Positions 1 to 8,124 of a DNA stretch of 22,913 nt are shown piece after piece. The DNA lies in NCBI GenBank assembly GCA_000402775.1, contig AQSC01000038.1:1-22913 (forward strand), in the 5' to 3' direction. Position 1 is the first letter of the stretch. The number at the start of each line of letters is the position of its first letter. A program made the position numbers and the translations under genes. Below the pieces are notes generated by a model. It had not been told where the DNA came from. It did not search any database and saw only the letters and a list, made by a program, of their open reading frames with translations. Source of the DNA: Euryarchaeota archaeon SCGC AAA252-I15 (lineage in GTDB: Archaea; Altiarchaeota; Altiarchaeia; IMC4; SCGC-AAA252-I15).

Positions 1-51
1 TGGATTCAAGACAAACCCGAATAATCCAATACGCCTAACTAACATAAAATA

Positions 52-71
52 CCGCGGCCTTCAGGCCGCGG
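52..71. terminator. GC-rich perfect hairpin, possible terminator or processing stem
   Basis: The arms ccgcggcct (52-60) and aggccgcgg (63-71) are perfect reverse complements, giving an 8-9 bp stem with a 2-4 nt loop, followed by the AT-rich atatttatt. It lies just before the promoter region of the decarboxylase gene. It may terminate or stabilise the 3' end of a transcript entering from the left. Bases 1-51 show no supportable gene. Confidence 0.45.
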
Positions 72-92
72 ATATTTATTAATCATCTAGCT

Positions 93-102
93 CATAATTA
101 TT
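93..102 (+). promoter_or_regulatory. TATA-like element upstream of the decarboxylase gene
   Basis: The AT-rich element cataattatt is centred about 25 bp before the ATG at 122, the spacing expected for a leaderless archaeal transcript. This position favours the ATG at 122 over the TTG at 101 as the start. Assignment is by spacing and composition only. Confidence 0.4.
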
Positions 103-121
103 GGAATACAATTATTTTATC

Positions 122-754
122 ATGAGAAAACCGTCCATCATATTCGAGGGCAAGGTATACTCGACTTTATCGGCCTTGCTTGCGGCTTTAGCCTACCAAT
201 ACAACCAGCTGGTAAGCATCATCTTCGTTTCGTTTGCGGGGTTTTTGCTCTTCTTCTTCAGGGACCCGCAGAGGAACATACCATCCGACTCGAATCTTGT
301 ATTATCTCCTGCAGACGGACGGGTGACCAAAATCGATGATGTGGAATCCGAATTCATCGGAGGGCGGGGGAAGCTTGTGAGCATATTCCTCTCCCCTTTT
401 GACGTGCACGTGAACAGGTCTCCAATTGAGGGCAGGATTGATTTCATGGAATACTCTCGGGGCAGGAATTATCCTGCATTCCTTACTAAGGCTTCGGACA
501 GAAACGAGTCTAATCTGATCGGGATAGACGGCGGGCAGACGAAGGTCATGGTAAAGCAGATTGCGGGGCAATTCGCGCGCAGGATAGTGACTTGGGTCTT
601 CCAGGGAGACTCCGTTGGAATGGGTGGAAAGCTCGGGATGATACGATTCGGCTCGCGAACCGAATTGTTCGTCCCGGAAACCGTCGACGTCCAAGTGTCT
701 GTCGGAGACAAGGTGAGGGCCGGTGAATCGATCATCGGCATAATCGGAAGATGA
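122..754 (+). CDS. asd: Archaetidylserine/phosphatidylserine decarboxylase proenzyme (short type)
   Basis: Pyruvoyl-dependent decarboxylase that converts archaetidylserine to archaetidylethanolamine at the membrane. Counted from the TTG at 101, two hydrophobic segments (about residues 21-53) are followed by the FFRDPxRxIP motif, SPADGRV with D72, DVHVNRSP with H103, and a C-terminal RFGSR. In this short class the chain is self-cleaved between Gly184 and Ser185, and the serine becomes the pyruvoyl group. The length of about 210 aa fits the short family. The ATG at 122 (residue 8 of the TTG version) is preferred because it has a TATA-like element about 25 bp upstream. The stop overlaps the start of the synthase gene by 4 bp (ATGA), so the two are co-translated. 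The archaeal substrate is inferred from the other genes in the window; the enzyme family itself is clear. Confidence 0.93.
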   Translation: MRKPSIIFEGKVYSTLSALLAALAYQYNQLVSIIFVSFAGFLLFFFRDPQRNIPSDSNLVLSPADGRVTKIDDVESEFIGGRGKLVSIFLSPFDVHVNRSPIEGRIDFMEYSRGRNYPAFLTKASDRNESNLIGIDGGQTKVMVKQIAGQFARRIVTWVFQGDSVGMGGKLGMIRFGSRTELFVPETVDVQVSVGDKVRAGESIIGIIGR

Positions 755-1389
755 ACGGGAAGCGGCTTCCCACGATACCAGACTCCATCACACTTCTAAA
801 TCTGCTTTTAGGGTTCATGGCGATACTCTTCATCCTTGAGGACAAGCCCACGCAAGCAGCCTCCATGATTCTCCTTGCAGTCTTGGCCGACATCTTCGAC
901 GGATTTTTGGCCAGAAGAAACGGCTCTGTATCCCGGTTCGGAAGGGAACTGGATTCGCTCGCAGACCTTGTATCCTTCGGAGTCGCCCCCGGAGTCATAC
1001 TCTACACGCTATTCACTCACCCAAAGCTTGCAGTATTTTCGGCGATAATCCCTGTATGCGGGGCGCTAAGGCTTGCGAGATTCAACGTGATGGACGACAA
1101 AAGCGGGTTTACTGGTCTTCCCATCCCCGCGGCGGGTGGCTTCATCGCGTCCCTAGTTTTTCTGGGCGTGGTCTTAAACCAGTTTCTGCTTGTAGCCTTG
1201 ACGGTCATGCTTTCGGCTTTGATGGTGAGTGAGATAAGATACTTCAAGTACTCTTCCAAAGGAGGCTCTAAACCATTTATGGTCTATCTTCTTGCGATTT
1301 CCACGGTCATCGGACTGGTGGACGAGAGAATGCTTGTGCTGCCTTTTATAATCTACACTCTTTCTGGTTTGTCTGGGCTTAACCAGTGA
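751..1389 (+). CDS. pssA: CDP-archaeol/CDP-diacylglycerol-serine O-phosphatidyltransferase
   Basis: Integral membrane CDP-alcohol phosphatidyltransferase that transfers serine onto CDP-archaeol, making the substrate of the preceding decarboxylase. The diagnostic D-G-x2-A-R-x8-G-x3-D-x3-D motif is complete: D50, G51, A54, R55, G64, D68, D72. The N-terminal PDSITLLNLLLG matches the usual start of the PssA group, and about six hydrophobic helices follow, as expected at 212 aa. Together the two genes make a complete two-step head-group module. The 3' end overlaps the convergent minus-strand membrane gene by 11 bp. Serine as the alcohol is inferred from the paired decarboxylase; other head-group specificities exist in this superfamily. 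Confidence 0.92.
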   Translation: MNGKRLPTIPDSITLLNLLLGFMAILFILEDKPTQAASMILLAVLADIFDGFLARRNGSVSRFGRELDSLADLVSFGVAPGVILYTLFTHPKLAVFSAIIPVCGALRLARFNVMDDKSGFTGLPIPAAGGFIASLVFLGVVLNQFLLVALTVMLSALMVSEIRYFKYSSKGGSKPFMVYLLAISTVIGLVDERMLVLPFIIYTLSGLSGLNQ

Positions 1390-3289
1390 CTTGGATTCTG
1401 TAGGCTGCAATATTATCGTCTTCATAGATTGGATCCCTATCTCCCACAATCTCCTCTACTATACCCTCAACTTTTGGAAGTGTTGATTCATCTGAGTATG
1501 GGAAAGTCCGGATAAAATCTTTGTGGACTATGATGTATTGTATGTCATAACCTCTGAGTGATTCGATTGAAGGCTCACCCACACAATCCTGCCTCCGGCT
1601 TCCTGAGAAAGCGTTTCTAAGCTCGCAGAAGGGGGAGTTTTCGTCTATGAATTCAAGGACGGAAGGAGGGTGGCGTTCAACGTATCCTCCAACAATCCTT
1701 TTCCCGTGATAGGTTTGATAATACTGGATTTGAGGCATCGAGTAGGTTAAAGTCCCGTTTTCAATGTGGTATATTACGGGCGGAATCGGGACTTCAAGAA
1801 TGGCAAAGTCTTCAGGATTATCTTTTATGAGCTCATAGACTTTTGGTAAACTCGCATCAGTTAGGCTTATTGGCTGAAGGAGGAATTCGAAAAATACTAA
1901 GGCCATGACTACTGAAGACAATAATTTACGTCGGCCGGTTTTTTCATAAAGATTCGCAAATCCCAACGCGAATAGTATGCTAAGCGCAACCGTGAAAACC
2001 GCGTAAAACCTGTATGGAGTCCTAAATATTGTCCCTCCAGGGGCGAAAAAAAGCAAGAGGTATGGTGTTGGGAACTCGCACGTGCTTTCGAACAACTTGA
2101 CGACCGGGCCTAGGGAGAGACTGTAAAATAATATTGCAGTGAAAACCCATAAGCTTAAAATTTTATCCCTTACTAGAAACAATACTGTAATAGTCAGCGC
2201 AATTAAAATGATGGTTTGAGAGTAGCAGAACAAGTTTCCACCATAATATTGCTTAAGCCCAACGTAAAGAAAGATAAAGTAAAAAATTAGGGCTATGGCG
2301 ATCAACTTGAATTGATTCCTAAGATACTTTTTAATCAATAAAACCTTCCCGGTAATCCAAGGGGAAATCTTTTCCTCAGAATATACGAAAAAAAGAGCCA
2401 GTAAGATTACGGTGTAACCTACAGGAATAATGTTTCTGGTTTTATATCCGATTATGGGGGATGCGAGAATGCTCGCCCCGTCTGCAGAATATGTTGCAGA
2501 GGTTCCCATCAAAAACCCTATGGGATAACTCATGTAATCTGATCGTGCAATCTCGCTTGCTAGTGGATAGATGAATGGGAGAGTGATTAAAAGCCCTAGA
2601 ATCGTTGCGATATAAACCCCGTTCAGGGAGAATTGAACTTTCGCCGAGTTAAAAAATTTGTGGTAGGCGATATAGACTGCGGTGAAAATCAATACCATCC
2701 CCATGTACTGCCAGGAAGACAAGTTCGTAAGAGCAAGGAAAATTCCGGCAAAAAGAATGTTCGCTTTCCCACCCTCCTTGTGTGATCTTATGAGATAGAG
2801 GATGTAGAATGGAATCCATTGCGTGGCGATAAGATTCAAGTGGCCCACATTAACCTCAATCAACCGGTATGGATTAAACGCATACACTACTCCAGCGAGG
2901 AAGGAGCCTAACTCTGAACCACAAACATGTTTTGCTAGAAGATACATTCCCAGGCCAGACAAAATGAATGATGAGAGGACGAGGATGTTGTATGTTGCTG
3001 GGAGACTGTAAACTTGTTGAAGAATAATCCCGAGGAAAGTGTTGTATAAAGTTAACGCCCGTATTGCAAGGGACACTCCCTGAGGGTGGAATAAGTGTTG
3101 AGTGTAAAACAGGCTCACACCTTTTGTGAGGGCTGCTTTCTTAACCCACCAAAGAGTCCAAGTGAATAATCCAATCTCACCTGATCCGATGAATTTTTCG
3201 TTCAACTCTAAGACGGCCGGGTATGTAATGAACACTGTGAGTAACGCGTAAGCCGCGGTCACAAACAGTACTCTCCTCCTATTCATCAT
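1379..3289 (-). CDS. Polytopic GT-C-like membrane protein, putative glycosyltransferase
   Basis: This 636-aa protein has roughly a dozen hydrophobic segments and a C-terminal soluble part of about 130 residues. Near the N-terminus, an acidic residue pair in an external loop (GSGEIGLFTWTLWW) is followed by LFHPQGVSLA. This resembles the layout of GT-C-fold proteins that use polyprenyl-phosphate sugars. The C-terminal ILEVP...YYQTYHGKRIVGGY...RHPP stretch resembles uncharacterised YfhO-like/GT-C membrane proteins common in prokaryotes. No catalytic activity can be assigned. Start codons at 3289 and 3286 are adjacent. The gene is divergent from the GT39 genes across only 33 bp and overlaps pssA at its 3' end. 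Confidence 0.8.
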   Translation of the reverse strand: MMNRRRVLFVTAAYALLTVFITYPAVLELNEKFIGSGEIGLFTWTLWWVKKAALTKGVSLFYTQHLFHPQGVSLAIRALTLYNTFLGIILQQVYSLPATYNILVLSSFILSGLGMYLLAKHVCGSELGSFLAGVVYAFNPYRLIEVNVGHLNLIATQWIPFYILYLIRSHKEGGKANILFAGIFLALTNLSSWQYMGMVLIFTAVYIAYHKFFNSAKVQFSLNGVYIATILGLLITLPFIYPLASEIARSDYMSYPIGFLMGTSATYSADGASILASPIIGYKTRNIIPVGYTVILLALFFVYSEEKISPWITGKVLLIKKYLRNQFKLIAIALIFYFIFLYVGLKQYYGGNLFCYSQTIILIALTITVLFLVRDKILSLWVFTAILFYSLSLGPVVKLFESTCEFPTPYLLLFFAPGGTIFRTPYRFYAVFTVALSILFALGFANLYEKTGRRKLLSSVVMALVFFEFLLQPISLTDASLPKVYELIKDNPEDFAILEVPIPPVIYHIENGTLTYSMPQIQYYQTYHGKRIVGGYVERHPPSVLEFIDENSPFCELRNAFSGSRRQDCVGEPSIESLRGYDIQYIIVHKDFIRTFPYSDESTLPKVEGIVEEIVGDRDPIYEDDNIAAYRIQVTG

Positions 3290-3322
3290 TATTTATTTTA
3301 CGCACCGCGCATAATATCTGTT
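3290..3322. promoter_or_regulatory. Divergent promoter region between two membrane glycosyltransferase-like genes
   Basis: Only 33 bp separate the two divergent start codons. The AT-rich tatttatttta (3290-3300) lies about 26 bp before the ATG at 3323, consistent with a TATA box and a leaderless transcript for the rightward gene. The leftward gene must start within the same short interval. Confidence 0.45.
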
Positions 3323-4895
3323 ATGCGCTCACCTTGGCTTCTGATAGTGTTGATTATTGCGTTAATTCTGAGGGTTCCCTTTTTAAACAGCATCCCAGTT
3401 TGGTATTGGGATGAGGGGGCAATGCTGTCTCTCGCCTCGAATCTTCTGGAAGGAAGGATGCAGTTGTTTGCCTTAAAATACCCGTTTGTTCCGCACCCGC
3501 CTTTGTATATTCTGCTGGCATCATTTTTTGTTTCAATCTTGGGGGGGGGGCATTTTATCCTTAAGGGTCTTGACGATTCTCCTTGGGGTTTGCACGACGA
3601 TAATACTCTTTATTTCTGGGAGGGGGGCTTTCGACATTAAGGTGGGTTTTCTCGCAGCACTATTTTATGCGATTCACCCTGCGGCAATCTTTTGGAATAG
3701 GACTGGAATCTCAAACAACCTGGTAGTACTGTTTTCCGTTTCGTCTCTATACTTCATGGTAAAGTTCATTCGAGAGAAAGAGTTTTTTCCCCTTTACTGG
3801 GGCTCTTTTCTTTCTGGTCTCGCCTTAATTTCTGGCGTGTTTGGCTTTGCATCTATGGTGGCTGTATACTTGATAACATTCCGTTTTTCTAAAAACAAGC
3901 TTCCCGCCTCAATTGCTTTAAGCTTAATCCCGCTGCTGGTCTATGCGGGTTTTATGCTTTATCTTATGCCGCAAGCGTTCGTTGACGACATACATTACCA
4001 TCTTAATCGAACACTTGTGGGTGATGATTCTGTCGGAGTGAAAATCACCTTTCTAGTAATAGTGGCTTCGGCTGCACTTATCCATTCCTGCCGGAGCATT
4101 CTAAAGGCGCTAAGACTGTTTTTTCCTCGAGTAGACCTTTTTGTGTATATTTTTTCGAGTTTGGTTTTGTTCCATCTTTTCGGATTGAATCAGGACTTGG
4201 TTGGGACGTATGGGTTAGACTACTTCAGTATTTTCTCGCTTATTGGATTACTCTATCCGACATTTTTTCTAATACAAGAGGATAATACAAGGTTTGTTTT
4301 CTTAGCTTACCTAGTATCTTCAATCCTCGGGCTTTTCATACTTAAGAGATTAGATCACATGACGATGATCGTGTATCCTTACTTGGCGTTGGGTATGGCC
4401 AATCTTGCAAAAAAAATTTATTCTGGGTTGAATATAGAAAAGATATTTACGCCGTTAATGATATCTGTTTTAATCTTTCACCCGTTATTTTTATGCACCT
4501 TTCAGGACATACAGTTTTTCTCCCGTTTTCAGAAGAACTGTGATGAACTCGAATCCGTAAATGAGGTGGTAGACTACTTAAACGAGCGGACTTGTGAAAC
4601 TGATTTAGTGTTTACTTACAGTTGGATGACTCACCTTCTTGTGGCGGAATCCGGCATTATTATTCAGGGTTTAGCCTTTGATGGGGTTGAGGTTTCATAT
4701 TACCCTCCCGACTATTCGAATGATCGTTGGGCTTATAATGCTTCCCTTTCCAAGGCGAAATACATTGTTGTTTCTGATGAATCGTTAATTGAAGTTGAAG
4801 CTGCTTGGGAGGGATCAAGTTATCTTACTGGTGAACTTGCCTTAAGGACTGTGGATTATGTGGGTGGGTTTGGAGTCTATGGCCTTCGAAGATGA
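3323..4895 (+). CDS. GT39 (PMT/ArnT-like) glycosyltransferase, frameshifted at a G10 tract
   Basis: As written, the first reading frame runs 3323-3640 and the remainder continues in the next frame to 4895. The two parts join at ten consecutive G residues (3541-3550). With nine G the frame is continuous: ...SILGGG then ILSLRVLTILLG. The product would be about 523 aa and would align end to end with the 531-aa paralogue that follows. GT39 hallmarks are present: the N-terminal external-loop Asp-Glu in WYWDEGA, then PFVPHPPL, then many membrane helices and a small C-terminal domain. Enzymes of this kind transfer a sugar from a polyprenyl-phosphate donor on the outer face of the membrane. The shift could be phase variation, an inactivating mutation or a homopolymer sequencing error. 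Confidence 0.85.
3541..3550 (+). repeat. Poly-G homopolymer tract (10 G) inside a coding sequence
   Basis: Ten uninterrupted G residues lie in the 5' third of the first GT39 gene, exactly where the open frame breaks. Removing one G restores the frame. Long homopolymers are slippage-prone in replication and also error-prone in sequencing. Confidence 0.9.
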
Positions 4896-4905
4896 TATTT
4901 ATGTT
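4896..4905 (+). promoter_or_regulatory. TATA-like element before the second GT39 gene
   Basis: The AT-rich stretch tatttatgtt directly follows the stop of the upstream GT39 gene and is centred about 27 bp before the ATG at 4928. It would allow expression of the second paralogue independently of the frameshifted first one. Confidence 0.4.
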
Positions 4906-4927
4906 TTAGCGGGATTAATAATCTTTC

Positions 4928-6523
4928 ATGCGATTTCGAAATTTGTTGGTAATCTTTTTCTTAACGGTGTTTTTTCGTGTTCCAAATCTCAGTGAAATCC
5001 CAAGGTGGGATTGGGATGAGGGCGCTAATCTCGATATGACTTTGCATCTCATGGAGGGTAGGGCTCAGTGGTTTGCCTTACGGTTTCCTTACGTTCCGCA
5101 CCCTCCTTTGTTTTTCATTGTTTCATCCCTTTTCATAAAATTTTTCGGACCGTCGATTTTAACGCTTCGAATGCTTGCTGTGACACTTTCGGTTGCGACG
5201 ACAATTTTAATCTACTGTTTGGGAGTTAAACTTTTTGATGAGAGAACGGGTTTTCTGGCAGGGGTTTTATATGCCGTATATCCTGTAGCGGTTTACTGGG
5301 GGAGAATGGGTTTGGCAAATAATCTACTTGTCTTTCTTTCAGTGTCTTCAATGTATTTATTCCAATGTTTTCTCGAAAGAAGGGATTATCGCCTGCTTTA
5401 CTCTTCGGCTTTGTTGGCGGGATTGTGTTTTGTGACGGGTTTTGCGGGATTGTCTGCACTACTTGCAGTCCTGTTTTTAACCTTCAAGTATGCCCGGGAA
5501 AAAATACATTATTCCTTAACGTTTTCACTCGCCGCCCCAGCAGCGTTCATAGCCTATGAACTTTATTCGATGCCCGTTTTTTTCATAACTGAAGTTTTGT
5601 TCCAGCTTGAACGGTTCAACTTCACATTTACGAAGTTGGCTTTCGTATTGATTGCGGTTTTTTTAATCTACTTGCTTCGAAAGTTTTTCAAGACAATAGC
5701 TGACTCGATGAGGAGTGCGATGACTGAAATCCCCATTTTAGGGTTGATTTTCATGTCCTTTTTCGCCCTTTTTATGTTTCCCCTCTCTGACAGCGGATAT
5801 CATCTTGCTTTTTCGGATTACTTGACATACGTCTTTTCCCTTGGTTTTGCGGTGAAGCCTCTTTTCTTTGTTGAAAGCGGGGAAAAGAAAAATCTTGTAT
5901 TATCCTATTTTTTCTTTTATTTCATGTTTTTACTCGCAGTTGATAGAGCCGACCACATGTCGATGGTGTCGTATCCTTACCTTCCATTACTGGCATCCAG
6001 TTTTTTTTTGAAATTGTTTGGGGATGTTAAGTCATTCTTTTCGGGGAGGATGGTCCGTTATGCTGCTTTGAGTGCTTGCATCCTGGTTTTCCATCCCGTC
6101 TTTATTTCTGCTTCGCATTCCGCGGGTATCGCTTTTGGCTTGACTGTCGTGAGGCAGGATGTTCCCTCTGTTTTAAGTGTTGTGGATTATGTTGGAAGAA
6201 TGGTTTCCGAGGATTCGGTGGTTTTAGGTTACAGTTGGATGACTCACCTCATTGATTCAAAATTTTGTGTTGTAGGCCAATCCGCAGCTTATGATGGCCA
6301 TGAAGTAGCATACTATTCCGGGGATTATCCTGATTTGCGGTGGGCTTTCAACTGCAGCTTTCGGAATGCGGACTTGATTATTTTGACTGACGGCTCTGTC
6401 GGAGTAATGGAAGCTTATCCCGGGTTCGGTGAATTGTTGGACGGGATTTCCACTTGGGAGAAAGTTTATGTTAGCGTGTTTGGAGTCTACCACAACCCTG
6501 AAAAACATTTTTTAAGGAATTGA
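4928..6523 (+). CDS. GT39 (PMT/ArnT-like) membrane glycosyltransferase, intact paralogue
   Basis: This 531-aa polytopic protein has the N-terminal loop motif WDWDEGA (D30, E31), with RVP and IPRWDW just before it, and the VPHPPL motif at about residues 56-61. Both are typical of GT39/ArnT-like enzymes acting on polyprenyl-phosphate sugars at the outer membrane face. The C-terminal part contains YSWMTHL, HEVAYYSGDYPDLRWAFN and FGVYH, closely matched in the preceding paralogue, so the pair arose by tandem duplication. The frame is intact, unlike its neighbour. The stop codon lies 14 bp before the first pilin-like gene, so a role in glycosylating those proteins is possible. That link is inference from position. 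Confidence 0.88.
   Translation: MRFRNLLVIFFLTVFFRVPNLSEIPRWDWDEGANLDMTLHLMEGRAQWFALRFPYVPHPPLFFIVSSLFIKFFGPSILTLRMLAVTLSVATTILIYCLGVKLFDERTGFLAGVLYAVYPVAVYWGRMGLANNLLVFLSVSSMYLFQCFLERRDYRLLYSSALLAGLCFVTGFAGLSALLAVLFLTFKYAREKIHYSLTFSLAAPAAFIAYELYSMPVFFITEVLFQLERFNFTFTKLAFVLIAVFLIYLLRKFFKTIADSMRSAMTEIPILGLIFMSFFALFMFPLSDSGYHLAFSDYLTYVFSLGFAVKPLFFVESGEKKNLVLSYFFFYFMFLLAVDRADHMSMVSYPYLPLLASSFFLKLFGDVKSFFSGRMVRYAALSACILVFHPVFISASHSAGIAFGLTVVRQDVPSVLSVVDYVGRMVSEDSVVLGYSWMTHLIDSKFCVVGQSAAYDGHEVAYYSGDYPDLRWAFNCSFRNADLIILTDGSVGVMEAYPGFGELLDGISTWEKVYVSVFGVYHNPEKHFLRN
6506..6516 (+). promoter_or_regulatory. TATA-like element for the first pilin-like gene
   Basis: The sequence cattttttaag, preceded by an A run, is centred about 27 bp before the ATG at 6538. 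Nearly the same element (catttttaag) recurs at 7332-7341, again about 26 bp before an ATG. It lies inside the 3' end of the GT39 coding sequence. Confidence 0.55.
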
Positions 6524-6537
6524 TTGTATTAATTACC

Positions 6538-6924
6538 ATGAAGTTTTTTTCCCCGGTAAAAAGTTTTTTTAAAATTGTGAGAATCACCTTCCTAATACTA
6601 TTCTTCTCCAGTATAACCCTCTCCCAACCATTAGATTCATTGGCACTTGCAAGCCCATTCCATGGCATTATTTGCGATTTCATATGTGTTTTCATAAAAA
6701 CAATACCCGCTCTTGCTGTTACGATGATAGTGGTGGCGGGTGTTTTATGGGTGTACTCTCAAGATGATGCGGCAAAGAGAAACCAGGCTAAAACATGGGT
6801 TTTGCACGCGCTCATAGGGGCTATTATTGCCACCGTTGCTTATTTCCTTGCAATAGCAATTTCTCCTAGTGGCTTCGCTTATCTGAAATGTCCCAATACT
6901 TGTTGGCCTACCGCCTGGGTTTAA
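6538..6924 (+). CDS. TrbC/VirB2-like pilin, array member 1
   Basis: First of fourteen consecutive paralogues. The 128-aa product has a lysine-rich N-terminus and hydrophobic signal peptide (about residues 1-30), a first membrane helix, a cytoplasmic loop (VLWVYSQDDAAKRNQAKTW) and a second helix beginning LHALIG. The architecture matches two-helix TrbC/VirB2-type pilins of conjugation and type IV secretion systems; the function is inferred from this architecture. This member is unusual in having two cysteines before helix 1 (ICDFIC) and two after helix 2 (KCPNTC), where the others generally have one on each side. The ATG at 6538 is chosen over the TTG at 6520 because the latter overlaps the previous stop and the TATA-like element fits 6538. 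Confidence 0.85.
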   Translation: MKFFSPVKSFFKIVRITFLILFFSSITLSQPLDSLALASPFHGIICDFICVFIKTIPALAVTMIVVAGVLWVYSQDDAAKRNQAKTWVLHALIGAIIATVAYFLAIAISPSGFAYLKCPNTCWPTAWV

Positions 6925-6933
6925 TGGGAAAAA

Positions 6934-7281
6934 ATGAATGAAATAAAGATGATGAAAAAAATATTAAATCTCGCAATAATCTTTTTGGCATTAGTACATC
7001 CCGTTTCAGCAAAAGCACTTAGCCTTACAATCCAGTCCACGTTTACGGGTATCGTGTGTGCCGTTGCAGGTGCCATGTATGAACTTTCCACAGCGCTTGC
7101 AGTCCTGGTAATCCTTGCAGCCGCAGCGCTTTGGATTTACTCAAAAGACGATGCGAGCAAGAGAAACCAGGCAAAAACCTGGATTATACACGCCCTAATC
7201 GGCCTTGTAGTAATCGTAATTACTGGAAACTTGATAGCCGGGGTTAGCGTAGGTGGATCCAGCTTAATTGGGTGTTGGTAA
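6934..7281 (+). CDS. TrbC/VirB2-like pilin, array member 2
   Basis: A 115-aa product. The signal peptide ends near HPVSAKA, an apparent signal peptidase I site. The loop sequence WIYSKDDASKRNQAKTWIIHALIGL is almost the same as in member 1, so the two are close duplicates. Cysteines occur at GIVC before helix 1 and GCW at the C-terminus. It lies 9 bp after member 1 and probably shares its transcript. In-frame ATGs at 6949 and 6952 are alternative starts that would still retain the signal peptide. Confidence 0.84.
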   Translation: MNEIKMMKKILNLAIIFLALVHPVSAKALSLTIQSTFTGIVCAVAGAMYELSTALAVLVILAAAALWIYSKDDASKRNQAKTWIIHALIGLVVIVITGNLIAGVSVGGSSLIGCW

Positions 7282-7331
7282 TGAGCCACGTGGTTGGGCG
7301 GCCCTTAAGTTAATTTATCCCTGAAAAAAAA

Positions 7332-7341
7332 CATTTTTAAG
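7332..7341 (+). promoter_or_regulatory. TATA-like element for the third pilin-like gene
   Basis: The sequence catttttaag after an A run is centred about 26 bp before the ATG at 7363, in the 81-bp gap between array members 2 and 3. It closely repeats the element at 6506-6516, including the preceding tgaaaaa, as if the promoter had been duplicated with the gene. Confidence 0.55.
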
Positions 7342-7362
7342 TCGCGAGCCCGATAAAATAAT

Positions 7363-7698
7363 ATGAAATTTAGGAAACTTTTTTTACTCAGCATCACCTT
7401 CATGTTATTCCTTTCACTTACAGTTTCCGCACAAAGTGCTATGGCACGGACGATTGGAATACCATTCGCCTTCGTTTTATGCGAGATATTCGTTGCCTTA
7501 AGAAGGATTGTGCCCGCAATCGGGGTTTTGATTATTGCGTTGGCGGGAGCTCTCTGGCTTTACTCTCAGGATGATGCCGCGAAAAGGAATGTCGCTAAAA
7601 CCTGGATTATTCACGCAATAATCGGCCTTATAATCTATACCTTGGTGCGGACGTTGTCTTATGTAATGTTTCTGCCACATCGCGGATTTACCTGTTAA
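7363..7698 (+). CDS. TrbC/VirB2-like pilin, array member 3
   Basis: A 111-aa product with a typical signal peptide ending near TVSAQSAMA. The first helix is preceded by FVLCE and followed by LWLYSQDDAAKRNVAKTW and IIHAIIGL. The terminal residue is the second conserved cysteine (GFTC). The short segment RRIV before helix 1 adds positive charge not seen in members 1 and 2. It begins a probable transcription unit with member 4, from which it is separated by 3 bp. Confidence 0.84.
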   Translation: MKFRKLFLLSITFMLFLSLTVSAQSAMARTIGIPFAFVLCEIFVALRRIVPAIGVLIIALAGALWLYSQDDAAKRNVAKTWIIHAIIGLIIYTLVRTLSYVMFLPHRGFTC

Positions 7699-7701
7699 AA
7701 A

Positions 7702-8058
7702 ATGGAATTAAAAAATAAAACACTGGCATTAAGTGCGTTCATCTGCCTGGTTTTATTAAGTATTACATGTACTGCACAACTTTCCGTACAGATTTATAAC
7801 GCTTTTGCAGTTATAATCTGCGGGATAGCCGAAGCCTTATGGTGGATTGCACCACAGCTTGTGGCCGTGATTATTATCCTAGCCGCAGCTGTTTGGGTTT
7901 ATTCGAGAGATGACGCCGGGCTTAGAAATCAGGCTAGAACCTGGATTATTCACGCCATAATCGGTTCAATCATCCTGGTTATCGCTTATTCGATTATATC
8001 AGCCATAAATGTTAACGGTAGTATGGTTGTTGGGTGGTGTCCTGGAGTAAGTGTGTGA
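7702..8058 (+). CDS. TrbC/VirB2-like pilin, array member 4
   Basis: A 118-aa product. The signal peptide ends near TCTAQL. Helix 1 follows VIICG and contains AEALWWIAPQL. The loop is VYSRDDAGLRNQARTW, followed by IIHAIIGS. The external C-terminal tail holds NVNGSMVVGWC, which includes an N-G-S sequon next to the conserved cysteine. That is a possible target for the AglB encoded nearby, but this is only a sequence match. It belongs with members 1-3 by its RNQAxTW loop signature. Confidence 0.84.
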   Translation: MELKNKTLALSAFICLVLLSITCTAQLSVQIYNAFAVIICGIAEALWWIAPQLVAVIIILAAAVWVYSRDDAGLRNQARTWIIHAIIGSIILVIAYSIISAINVNGSMVVGWCPGVSV

Positions 8059-8077
8059 TAATTTAATCCTAAAACAG

Positions 8078-8087
8078 TTTTATAATA
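8078..8087 (+). promoter_or_regulatory. TATA-like element for array members 5-9
   Basis: The sequence tttataataa sits in the 66-bp gap after member 4. It would place a transcription start near 8108, leaving a leader of about 17 nt that contains a Shine-Dalgarno motif. Confidence 0.45.
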
Positions 8088-8112
8088 AAACAAAAGTTTA
8101 ATAAATTACAAT

Positions 8113-8121
8113 AGAGGTGAT
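8113..8121 (+). promoter_or_regulatory. Strong Shine-Dalgarno site
   Basis: The sequence gaggtgatc matches the complement of the usual 16S rRNA 3' end and lies just upstream of the ATG at 8125. It is the clearest ribosome binding site in the pilin array and fixes the start of member 5. Other array genes show little or no such motif. Confidence 0.7.
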
Positions 8122-8124
8122 CAA

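Noticed and set aside
302..694. Minus-strand open frame opposite the decarboxylase gene
   Set aside because: It is a shadow of a clear plus-strand gene with full family motifs and has no recognisable protein features.
3323..3640. Short 105-aa protein as a separate gene from the following longer reading frame
   Set aside because: Its last 30 or so residues match nothing in the paralogue, whereas joining both frames at the G10 tract gives an end-to-end match to the neighbouring GT39 protein.
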